NCBI GenBank assembly: GCA_029259975.1
Contig: JAJDEE010000391.1
Span: forward strand, 1 to 16,565
DNA from: Planctomycetota bacterium
Lineage (GTDB): Bacteria; Planctomycetota; Planctomycetia; Pirellulales; Lacipirellulaceae
Direction of reading: 5' to 3'
DNA length: 16,565 nucleotides
The translations under genes and the position numbers were made by a program. Shown here in pieces: positions 1-7,095 of the stretch. Below the pieces are notes generated by a model, which ran no database searches, was not told where the DNA came from, and saw only the letters and a program-made list of their open reading frames with translations. Each line of letters starts with the position of its first letter. Positions within the stretch are counted from its first letter, which is position 1.

Positions 1-2
1 CC

Positions 3-767
3 GACCTGATGCCGGGCGACATCACCGGCAGCGACGTGCTAGAAGAAGACCACACCACTGGCAAACGAGTGTTCCGCTTCATCAAGGGGCCGCTGTTTGC
101 CAACTTGCTACTCGCCGACGAAATTAATCGCACACCGCCAAAGACGCAAAGCGCGCTGCTCGAAGCGATGGAAGAAGGTCAGGTTTCGGTAAGTGGAACG
201 ACCTATGAGCTACCCGATCCCTTCTTTGTGTTGGCCACACAAAACCCAGTCGAGGTCGAGGGAACGTATCCGTTGCCCGAGGCGCAGCTCGACCGTTTTT
301 TGCTGAAGATCAAAGTCGAGTACCCCGACCGCGCAGGCGAGCGAGAAATTTGTCGCCGGCAGACGACCGACTATTCTTATGCGACGAAGCCTGTGATCGA
401 CATCGAGCAGTTGCACGCGATGCAAGATTTAGTTCGCAAGGTTGTGGTCGCCGATCATGTTTACGACGCGGCGATCGATTTGGCACGAATGACGCGGCCC
501 GAAGAAGGCCAATTGCCGGCGAACATGGCGGACAAGGTGCAGTACGGTGCCGGCCCGCGAGCGAGTATCGCGCTATTGATGGCTGGTAAGGCGCGGGCGC
601 TGCTGCACAAACGCTGCCACGTGACGACTGCCGATATCTTTGCGATCGCGCCGCCGGTGTTGCGGCATCGAATTATCCCGACGTTCAACGCCGAAGCGGC
701 TGGACTCGACACCGATGATATTGTCAATGCACTTATCGAACAACGCATGGCAGCCACTCCGTCGTAA
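3..767 (+). CDS. MoxR-type AAA+ ATPase, 3' part (5' end outside window)
   Basis: The open frame runs in from before the window, and its first visible codons (DLMPGDITG) lie inside a typical MoxR protein. The Walker A loop is therefore missing from view. Visible are the Walker B motif LLLADEIN (about 105-128), the run RTPPKTQSALLEAMEEGQV, the sensor-1 motif ATQNP (about 234-248), and the arginine region LDRFLLK, all in MoxR order. A C-terminal lid domain follows, ending in tandem TAA stops. MoxR ATPases are cytoplasmic chaperone-like remodelers that usually act on partner VWA proteins encoded next to them, exactly as here. The ATG at 9 should not be taken as the start, because conserved family sequence precedes it. 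The substrate is inferred to be the downstream VWA proteins. The family call is firm; the specific role is unknown. Confidence 0.95.
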   Translation, partial: DLMPGDITGSDVLEEDHTTGKRVFRFIKGPLFANLLLADEINRTPPKTQSALLEAMEEGQVSVSGTTYELPDPFFVLATQNPVEVEGTYPLPEAQLDRFLLKIKVEYPDRAGEREICRRQTTDYSYATKPVIDIEQLHAMQDLVRKVVVADHVYDAAIDLARMTRPEEGQLPANMADKVQYGAGPRASIALLMAGKARALLHKRCHVTTADIFAIAPPVLRHRIIPTFNAEAAGLDTDDIVNALIEQRMAATPS

Positions 768-770
768 TAA

Positions 771-798
771 TTGTCATTAGTTGTTTGTCATTGGTCAT
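771..798. repeat. Short 'ttgtcatt / ggtcat' word repeat between moxR and DUF58 gene
   Basis: The word ttgtcatt occurs at 771-778 and again at 785-792, followed at once by ggtcat. The 11-mer tcattggtcat at 788-798 recurs exactly at 13836-13846 in another intergenic region. The repeat lies between the tandem stops of the ATPase gene and the start of the DUF58 gene. No protein function is suggested. Confidence 0.6.
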
Positions 799-825
799 CG
801 ATCAACCGTAAATTCTGAAATTGTG

Positions 826-1863
826 ATGTCCGAATCCCGCGTCAACCAATTTGTTAACTCGCTTCGCGAACGCCAGGCGAAAGATGCGCAGGACGATCCT
901 GCGGCAGGCGCTGCGCCGAGTACGCGATCGGACGAGGGCACGTCGGGAGTGGGGCGGCCGATTTTCGATCCGCAGATGCTGAGCAAGCTGGGCCAATTGG
1001 AGATCATCTCGAGCACGGTCGTGGATGGTTTTCTTTCGGGCAAACATCGCTCGACACACAAAGGGGGCTGTACCGACTTTGCGGAGTTTCGCCCCTACTC
1101 GCAAGGCGACGATATTCGCCAACTCGATTGGCGACATTACGCGAAGTGTGACCGCTACTACGTCAAACGGTTCGACGACGAAACCAACCTGCAAGCCTTG
1201 CTGATCGCCGACGCGAGTGGCTCGATGCAGTTTGGCATGTCGACCGTTACCAAATGGCACTACGCCCAAATGGCTACGGCTTGCTTGGGCCACTTGCTGT
1301 TGCGTCAAAGAGATTCCGTCGGACTGGCAGTCGTGGGCGAAACTTTACGCAACTACGTGCGCCCCCTGCCACGGGCCAGCCAACTGGCGCGCGTATTGAA
1401 TGTGTTGGAAAACACACAAGCGTCGGGCGAATCGGCGCTCGGCACCTCACTACTCGAACTTACGGGCAGGCTCAAGCGGCGCGGGATGGTGATGCTGCTG
1501 TCCGATTGCTTTGGCGAAGTTGCTCAGCTGAAACATGTCCTGCAACAATTCCGCGCTCGCGGACACGACGTGATGGTGTTCCAGATTTTGGCCCCGGAAG
1601 AGCTGACGTTCCCGTTTCGACGAGAATCGTTTTTTCAGGATTTGGAATTGCCCCGGCGCATCCAGGTGAGTCCGAATGCGATCCGCAAGCAGTATTTGGC
1701 CGAGTTTCAAGCCTTTCAAGACGAGCTGCGCGCCTCGATGACCGACGCGGGCGTCGATTTTATAACAATGACCACCGACCAAGATATCGGCGAGACTTTG
1801 GCTCGATACTTGCGCCGCCGAGCTGCGCTCAAGTCGACTGCGACGGCAAGGATTCGTACATGA
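826..1863 (+). CDS. DUF58 domain protein with VWA MIDAS motif
   Basis: This is a 345-residue soluble protein with no membrane segment. Residues 78-115 carry the DUF58 signature: GG, a D/E-F-R-PYSQGDDIRQLDW stretch, then AKCDRYYVKRF. It is followed by the metal-binding MIDAS motif DASGSM (D129, S131, S133) and a VWA-like half with VMLLSDC. DUF58 proteins are the standard partner of MoxR ATPases and probably bind them through the VWA-like fold. About 60 charged, Ala/Asp-rich residues precede the core and may be a flexible tail. I chose ATG 826, which follows an in-frame GTG at 823. The frame is open upstream to a TTG at 781, but that stretch is repeat-derived. No Shine-Dalgarno is evident. The gene begins 58 bases after the ATPase stop. 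Family call confident; metal binding inferred from the motif. Confidence 0.93.
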   Translation: MSESRVNQFVNSLRERQAKDAQDDPAAGAAPSTRSDEGTSGVGRPIFDPQMLSKLGQLEIISSTVVDGFLSGKHRSTHKGGCTDFAEFRPYSQGDDIRQLDWRHYAKCDRYYVKRFDDETNLQALLIADASGSMQFGMSTVTKWHYAQMATACLGHLLLRQRDSVGLAVVGETLRNYVRPLPRASQLARVLNVLENTQASGESALGTSLLELTGRLKRRGMVMLLSDCFGEVAQLKHVLQQFRARGHDVMVFQILAPEELTFPFRRESFFQDLELPRRIQVSPNAIRKQYLAEFQAFQDELRASMTDAGVDFITMTTDQDIGETLARYLRRRAALKSTATARIRT

Positions 1864-1873
1864 TGAGATTCCT

Positions 1874-1888
1874 CTCCCTGTGAGGGAG
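1874..1888. repeat. Small perfect hairpin between DUF58 gene and BatA-like gene
   Basis: ctccct at 1874-1879 and agggag at 1883-1888 form a 6-base perfect stem around gtg, starting 10 bases after the DUF58 stop. There is no T-run, so it is not a convincing intrinsic terminator. It could protect an mRNA end or be a remnant repeat. Confidence 0.4.
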
Positions 1889-1908
1889 GCAGATTGTGTA
1901 TCCAATCA

Positions 1909-1923
1909 CCAACCAACCAACCA
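1909..1923. repeat. CCAA tandem tract upstream of BatA-like gene
   Basis: Three exact ccaa units run from 1909 to 1920 with a partial fourth, then the related words ccactaacc and accacc. The tract ends about 20 bases before the GTG start of the next gene and leaves it without any purine-rich ribosome site. It is low-complexity intergenic DNA of unknown role. Confidence 0.6.
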
Positions 1924-1944
1924 CTAACCACCTCAAAACTCCCT

Positions 1945-4158
1945 GTGAATTTCCTCGGCCTCTCTTTCTTGTTTGCGTTACCGCTGATTGCGTTGCCGGT
2001 GATTATTCATCTGTACCGTGGCCGGCAGCGTGACGTGATCTCTTGGGGCGCGATGCAGTTTCTTGAACAAGCGACAACCAAAGGCCGGAGTGTGCAGCGG
2101 TTGGAGGAGTTGCTGTTGTTGCTGTTGCGTGTTGCGGCGGTGTTGGCATTAATTTTGGCACTGGCCCAGCCCATGCTGCGCAGTACTTGGTTTGGCTCGG
2201 CGATTGATCGCGAGGTTGTGTTGCTACTTGACAATTCGCTTTCGATGGCGCGCACTGTCGATGGCACCTCTAGCTGTGACCTGATGGTTGAAAAAGCGAA
2301 TGACTTTATCGAAGACCTCTCGTCGGGCGATACGGTGCATGTGATGCTGGCCGCAGGCGGCGGGCAGTGGCTTTCCGCCGAGGGGATAGCTGCTGACAGC
2401 GATGGCAAACGTCAACTCATGGCATTGCTTGAAGAGATCGAACCAACACTCGATCGGGCCAATCTGCTCGATTGCCTGCAAAATGTAGTGAATACCGAAC
2501 CGCACGAGGCTCCGGCCTCCAGGCAGATTGTTGTTTTCAGCGACGATCAATCGCGAAGCTGGCAGTTGGAATCGGACAGCGCGTGGCGACAACTCGGATC
2601 GGCACGCGAAAATTCCTCGGTCCCAACCGCCATCGACATCATCGCTTGCGGTTTTGTGGACGCCGACTTCAAAAACCTCGCCGTCATGCAACTCGAAGCC
2701 TCTCGGCAGTTGGTTCGGCCCGAGGAGCCAATTGAATTTACAGCACGCGTGACAAACGTCGGCGAAGCCGTTAGCGAAGAGACGACTGTCCAATGGTTGG
2801 TCGAAGGGGAAGTGTTTAGCAGTAGCGATCTTCGGTCGCTGGCTCCCAACGAATCGACGCAGGTTTCTGCGCGTTTGCAACAAGAAAAATCCGGCAAAAT
2901 TGCCGTTACCTGCCAGATTCAAGCCGCAGACCAAAACGCTCTCGATGGCCAGGCGAGTGTGGTGATCGAGGTTTCCGATCAATTGTCGATTTTGGTGGTT
3001 CACGATTTTGATGATGGCCAGGACGACAAGTCCGCCGTCCAGCTCTTTGCTGCCGCTTTGGGCTACGAAGGCGAGCAGGCCCAAGAATGGCATTCGGTCT
3101 ATCGACCCGAGCTGACGACGGTTCCGCAGTTGGCTGAGATCGATTTTTCCAAATATCGTGCGGTTGTGATGCTCAATTTATCGGAGCTAACGGCGGAAAC
3201 TCAAGAACGTCTCCATGCCTTTGTGCGGGCTGGCGGAGGGTTGTGGTTGGCGCTAGGCGACTTGATCGATCGAGATACTTTCAATCGTTTTTGGTACGAC
3301 GATGGTGGCGGGCTGAGTCCAATCTCGTTGGAATCGCTGGTGAGCGTGGACGACACGAATACGCCACCTGGTTCAATTCATCCCCCCGATCGCGATCACC
3401 CCGCGACCGCACAGCTGGCGAATACCACGCAGCTCGACATCGATCAGGCGCGGCTTGCGGAGTATTGGCAACTCGTGCATCGGGGTGAAGGGGAACGCGA
3501 AGTGTGGGTGCTGTTGGAGGCTGGCGATGGGAGTCCCTTAGTGGTCGAAAACCTTGTTGGTGACGGTCGCGTCTTGATCCAAGCTTTTCCGCTAGGTCTA
3601 CAGTGGACTAACCTGCCGCAGCTGAAATCTTACGTCGTGATGATCCATGACTGGCTCGATTATATTACTGCGCCGGCGATGACTCGTTACAACTTGGAAC
3701 CCGGCGACGCGATCGTTGCGAACGTGCCGGACCATGCCCTGATGGCAACCGCCCGGCTCGCGACTCCTGCGGGGCAGGAGGTGGTACTTGCTGCCTCAGG
3801 CAATGACGAAAGTGGACTGATTCGGTACACGCAAACGCGTTTACCGGGACTGTATTGTTTGACTTTTGATACGACTGGCAAAGACACAATCTTGCCCTAT
3901 TACGTGGCCCGCGATACCAGCGAATCGCGATGGCAACCACTCGAGGCGGACGACCGGTCGCAATTGCACGAGCTGGCCGGTTTGCAATTCGAAGGCGATC
4001 AAATGGACACAACCACATCTGTTGCAAATGTCGAACCTAGCCCGCGCACAAAGCCGATTTGGGGAGCCTTGTTGCTCGCCTTAGTCGGATTGCTCGTCGG
4101 CGAACAATTATTATCGAATTGGCTTGCCCGTCATCGTAGCGGGGTGGCGGTGACTTAG
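1945..4158 (+). CDS. BatA-like membrane VWA protein with CARDB-like and GATase-like regions
   Basis: The protein has 737 residues from a GTG start. It opens with the aerotolerance-operon BatA N-terminal domain: a first membrane helix about 3-23 (FLGLSFLFALPLIALPVIIH), the linker LYRGRQRDVISWGAMQFLEQ, and a second helix about 55-75. A VWA domain follows with MIDAS DNSLSM (D96) and the strand IVVFSDDQS near 195. Residues about 243-345 resemble a CARDB/Ig-like fold (RVTNVGEAVSEET). From about 347 (LSILVVHDFDDG) comes a glutamine-amidotransferase-like Rossmann fold with AFVRAGGGLWLALG and no evident catalytic Cys. A last helix lies about 702-721. GTG 1945 is chosen because family members begin with a xNFLxPxF-type stretch; a TTG at 1894 would add only repeat-encoded residues. 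The protein is probably anchored in the cytoplasmic membrane as the VWA partner of the ATPase. Confidence 0.9.
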   Translation: MNFLGLSFLFALPLIALPVIIHLYRGRQRDVISWGAMQFLEQATTKGRSVQRLEELLLLLLRVAAVLALILALAQPMLRSTWFGSAIDREVVLLLDNSLSMARTVDGTSSCDLMVEKANDFIEDLSSGDTVHVMLAAGGGQWLSAEGIAADSDGKRQLMALLEEIEPTLDRANLLDCLQNVVNTEPHEAPASRQIVVFSDDQSRSWQLESDSAWRQLGSARENSSVPTAIDIIACGFVDADFKNLAVMQLEASRQLVRPEEPIEFTARVTNVGEAVSEETTVQWLVEGEVFSSSDLRSLAPNESTQVSARLQQEKSGKIAVTCQIQAADQNALDGQASVVIEVSDQLSILVVHDFDDGQDDKSAVQLFAAALGYEGEQAQEWHSVYRPELTTVPQLAEIDFSKYRAVVMLNLSELTAETQERLHAFVRAGGGLWLALGDLIDRDTFNRFWYDDGGGLSPISLESLVSVDDTNTPPGSIHPPDRDHPATAQLANTTQLDIDQARLAEYWQLVHRGEGEREVWVLLEAGDGSPLVVENLVGDGRVLIQAFPLGLQWTNLPQLKSYVVMIHDWLDYITAPAMTRYNLEPGDAIVANVPDHALMATARLATPAGQEVVLAASGNDESGLIRYTQTRLPGLYCLTFDTTGKDTILPYYVARDTSESRWQPLEADDRSQLHELAGLQFEGDQMDTTTSVANVEPSPRTKPIWGALLLALVGLLVGEQLLSNWLARHRSGVAVT

Positions 4159-4159
4159 A

Positions 4160-4237
4160 GGCGCTAGACGCTAGTTATTGGACGCTAGTTGCCAACAGTA
4201 GAAAAATTTTGTGCACCAAAAATCAGCGCCTAGCGCC
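4160..4237. repeat. Inverted and direct 'gcgctag' repeats between the two large VWA genes
   Basis: The arms 4160-4172 (ggcgctagacgct) and 4225-4237 (agcgcctagcgcc) are inverted copies matching at 12 of 13 positions. Inside, gacgctagtt is directly repeated at 4167-4176 and 4181-4190. The element starts just after the upstream TAG stop and ends 23 bases before the next ATG. It could fold in the mRNA, but there is no T-tract after the second arm, so termination is not supported. Confidence 0.55.
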
Positions 4238-4260
4238 CAATTTACTCCCAACACAAAACC

Positions 4261-7080
4261 ATGCCCACCGACTTACTACAAAATTCCGACAGCATTGTCT
4301 TCGAAGGCACCGTTTCTGTAGCGGTCGCTCTCGGATTGGGGCTGTTGTTTGCGACGATCGCCGCCTGGCTGTTATGGCGCGAGCGACAAACGCTCGGTTT
4401 GCGTTGGGCGGGATTGTTTTGGGTTTTACGCATGACGGCCCTCGGCGTGGCGTTGTGGATGTTGTCGGGGCCTGTTCGAGAAACGGTCGAGCGAACGACG
4501 GTGACACAATCGATTGCCATTTTGACCGACGCCAGCGAGAGCATGGAAACGGTCGATTCGCCTAGCGCGGTCGACCTGCTGCGCTGGACTTTGGCCAGCG
4601 AAGTCGACGCAGAGCCTTCGGCGCTCGGCCATTGCGACAGTGTAAAAGTCGCGGTCAACACGGCGCGTCGTGCCTGCGAAACGGCCCTGCGGATGCTCAG
4701 CGAACACCGACCATTGAAAGAGTTGAAACAGGCGATTGCAGAGACACGCGTCGGTGTCGAACATGCGGGTCATCGCTGCGAGAAGTTGGTCACACAATTG
4801 ATAGACGCTCACGCAGATCTTGCCGGCCGTGTCGAACGTGTGGATACGATACTCAGTGGGCCAATCACGACAGCTCTGGGCGAATTGCAAGAGACGCTCG
4901 AGGATCGTGGGCCGTCGCTGGTTGGACAGATGATCGATACGCTGGAAACGCTGAGCGAGAATCTCTCTGGCGTGAGTCGACGCATGGAGACCGTTACCAA
5001 ACAACTGGCTGAGCAACTGGTCGACGAGGTTTCGATCGTGAATGGAGATGCCGGAGACCTGACGCGGCGAGAGAAGTCGTTGAGCGTTCTCAAGGCTTTG
5101 CAGGAAAACGTGTTGAGCGAATTGGCCGGCAATGTGCGGATTCGCAAGTTTCAATTCGATGCAAGTCTCACGCCCATCGCCACGGAGCGTACTTGGGGCG
5201 AAGCAGCGAATCTTGTCTCGCATGTCGCCGAAGCAGCAGGGCCGCCGCCGCTGACCGATCTGACTGCGGTGCTCAAGCAACTCTCCATTGATCGCGTCGC
5301 GCAGTCGACACGGCTGGCGATCATTCTCACCGATGGCAATCACACAGCGCTCGGCAATCAAGCCCCCCAAGAAGCCGCCGCACAAATTTCCGACTTGCCT
5401 GTCTTTACGGTGCCGATTGGCAACTCGACACTGGTGCGCGATCTTCGTTTGCATCGCGTCGAGGCACCGGCCAACGTGGTGTTAGACGATTCGGCGGTAA
5501 TCGATGCGATTGTCACTGCGGTCGATTGCGATGGCCTTGCTTCTGTCGTGACTTTGAGACACGACGGCCACGAGATCGATCGCCAGCAGATCCAATTTAT
5601 TGGCGACCGAGTCGACCGCCGCGTACAGTTCAGCGTATCGGCCAAACAGGTCGGTTGGCAAGATTACGAGCTAACCCTCGAGCCGCTCGACGACGAAGCA
5701 AGTGTCGTCAACAATGTGGTTCCGATCAGCTGGGAAGTCGTGCGTGACAAGTTTCGCGTGCTGTTGGCCGATGGCGTTTCGCATTGGGAATTTCGTTATT
5801 TGCAGCAATTGTTTCGCCGCGATTCGCATGTCGAGTGCGACGAACTGTTGTTTTACCCGCGGCTACGTGGCACAGGCGAGATGGCCCTCAATCCGCGATT
5901 GCCCGAGCGTGTCGATGATTGGGCGGTGTACGATGTCGTGATTCTTGGCGACCTGGGCGCAAAACAGTTCAGCACAGCCAGCCAGAAAGCCCTCGTCGAA
6001 TACGTGCGTGATCGTCAAGGGCATCTGATCTTGCTCGCAGGTCGCGACCATATGCCTAGCGAGTATCTCAATAAGCCGTTGATGGACCTGTTGCCCGTAA
6101 CTGCCGCCTCGTACAACGCCGAAAACGAAGGCTACACGTTGATGCTCACTGACGAAGGCCGTTTGCACAGCGCTTTGGCAATTGAAGATTCCAATCAGGC
6201 GAGTGAAGCAGCTTGGCTTGATGTTTATCGCAAAAAACCTGTCTACCATCTTTCGGAGTACAGTCGCCCCAAGCCGGCTGCCCGCACCTTGCTGCGTGCA
6301 GTGCCGACACGCATGTTGGTCGTGGTCGACGACGAATCGACGCTGGAAGAATTGCCTGCTTTTTTATGTTGGCATCAAGTGGGCAGCGGGCGTGTTGTTT
6401 ACATGGCCGCTTCGGAAACGTGGAAACTTCGCTACCGTGCACAAGATCGCCGCCATCATCGTTTTTGGGGACAGATGATTCGTTGGATTACTGCCGAGAA
6501 CCTCAGCAGTGGCACCGAATTGGTTCGATTGAGTACTGACAAAAATCGCTACAACCGCCGAGAATCGATCGAGGTCACGGTCTGGTTGAAAGACCAAACT
6601 GGCAGGCCGTTGTCGGGACAGACGCTGCAAGCCAACGTACGCACACTCGAAAGCGACATCGCTTCGGCGCAGCTTGTCAGCGACTCTGGCATGCCGGGCC
6701 GATATTTTTGCTCGCTGGAAAGCTTGCCGCCAGGCGCGTACGAAATTGTCGTCACGGGAACGATCGTCGAGGAATTACTCGCCTCGTCCGAAGACAAGTC
6801 GCCCATCCGGGCGATGATCGCCATCGAGGCAGGTGACAATCTCGAGATGCTCGATACGCGTTGCAACCGTGCGCTGCTCGAGCAAGTCGCAGAAATCACT
6901 GGCGGACAACTCGTACCGCCGACAGCAATGGCCGAAGTTTTACTGTTGGCTTCGCTCTCGCCCGAAATCAACGAGACCGTACGCCGTACGCCGCTGTGGA
7001 ATCGCTGGGCAAATTTGTGGATAGTTTTAGGTTGTCTCGTTGTTGAGTGGATTGCCCGCAAACAAAAAGGCCTTGTGTAA
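4261..7080 (+). CDS. Large membrane VWA protein with helical insert and glutamine-amidotransferase-like domain
   Basis: The protein has 939 residues. Two membrane helices lie at about 15-39 and 49-68, followed by a VWA start with MIDAS motif TDASESM (D90, S92, S94). The rest of the VWA fold (RLAIILTDGNHTALG, PVFTVPIG) comes only at about 351-388. The intervening 110-300 is heptad-like, Glu/Leu/Thr-rich and predicted helical, probably an inserted coiled coil. Residues 497-745 look like a class-I glutamine-amidotransferase fold used structurally (FRVLLADG, YDVVILGDLG, LILLAGRDHM, GSGRVVYMAASETWKLRY), with no obvious nucleophile Cys. An Ig-like region follows (LSTDKNRYNRRESIEV), and a last helix lies near 912-930. 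It probably works with the BatA-like protein encoded upstream. ATG 4261 is chosen because the first helix begins soon after it; no strong ribosome site is visible. Architecture confident, role inferred. Confidence 0.88.
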   Translation: MPTDLLQNSDSIVFEGTVSVAVALGLGLLFATIAAWLLWRERQTLGLRWAGLFWVLRMTALGVALWMLSGPVRETVERTTVTQSIAILTDASESMETVDSPSAVDLLRWTLASEVDAEPSALGHCDSVKVAVNTARRACETALRMLSEHRPLKELKQAIAETRVGVEHAGHRCEKLVTQLIDAHADLAGRVERVDTILSGPITTALGELQETLEDRGPSLVGQMIDTLETLSENLSGVSRRMETVTKQLAEQLVDEVSIVNGDAGDLTRREKSLSVLKALQENVLSELAGNVRIRKFQFDASLTPIATERTWGEAANLVSHVAEAAGPPPLTDLTAVLKQLSIDRVAQSTRLAIILTDGNHTALGNQAPQEAAAQISDLPVFTVPIGNSTLVRDLRLHRVEAPANVVLDDSAVIDAIVTAVDCDGLASVVTLRHDGHEIDRQQIQFIGDRVDRRVQFSVSAKQVGWQDYELTLEPLDDEASVVNNVVPISWEVVRDKFRVLLADGVSHWEFRYLQQLFRRDSHVECDELLFYPRLRGTGEMALNPRLPERVDDWAVYDVVILGDLGAKQFSTASQKALVEYVRDRQGHLILLAGRDHMPSEYLNKPLMDLLPVTAASYNAENEGYTLMLTDEGRLHSALAIEDSNQASEAAWLDVYRKKPVYHLSEYSRPKPAARTLLRAVPTRMLVVVDDESTLEELPAFLCWHQVGSGRVVYMAASETWKLRYRAQDRRHHRFWGQMIRWITAENLSSGTELVRLSTDKNRYNRRESIEVTVWLKDQTGRPLSGQTLQANVRTLESDIASAQLVSDSGMPGRYFCSLESLPPGAYEIVVTGTIVEELLASSEDKSPIRAMIAIEAGDNLEMLDTRCNRALLEQVAEITGGQLVPPTAMAEVLLLASLSPEINETVRRTPLWNRWANLWIVLGCLVVEWIARKQKGLV

Positions 7081-7095
7081 AAGGATGAGAGCAAA

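Noticed and set aside
1909..1923. CCAA units as a CRISPR or regulatory iteron array
   Set aside because: Units are 4 bases with no spacers and too few copies; simple low complexity.
2224..3093. Minus-strand open frame of 289 codons inside the BatA-like gene
   Set aside because: It lies fully antisense to a gene with clear VWA and membrane motifs, shows no domain of its own, and is a composition shadow.
4426..5454. Minus-strand open frame of 342 codons inside the second VWA gene
   Set aside because: Antisense to the MIDAS and helical region; rich in Arg/His/Cys/Gln as expected from reversed codons, with no recognisable fold.
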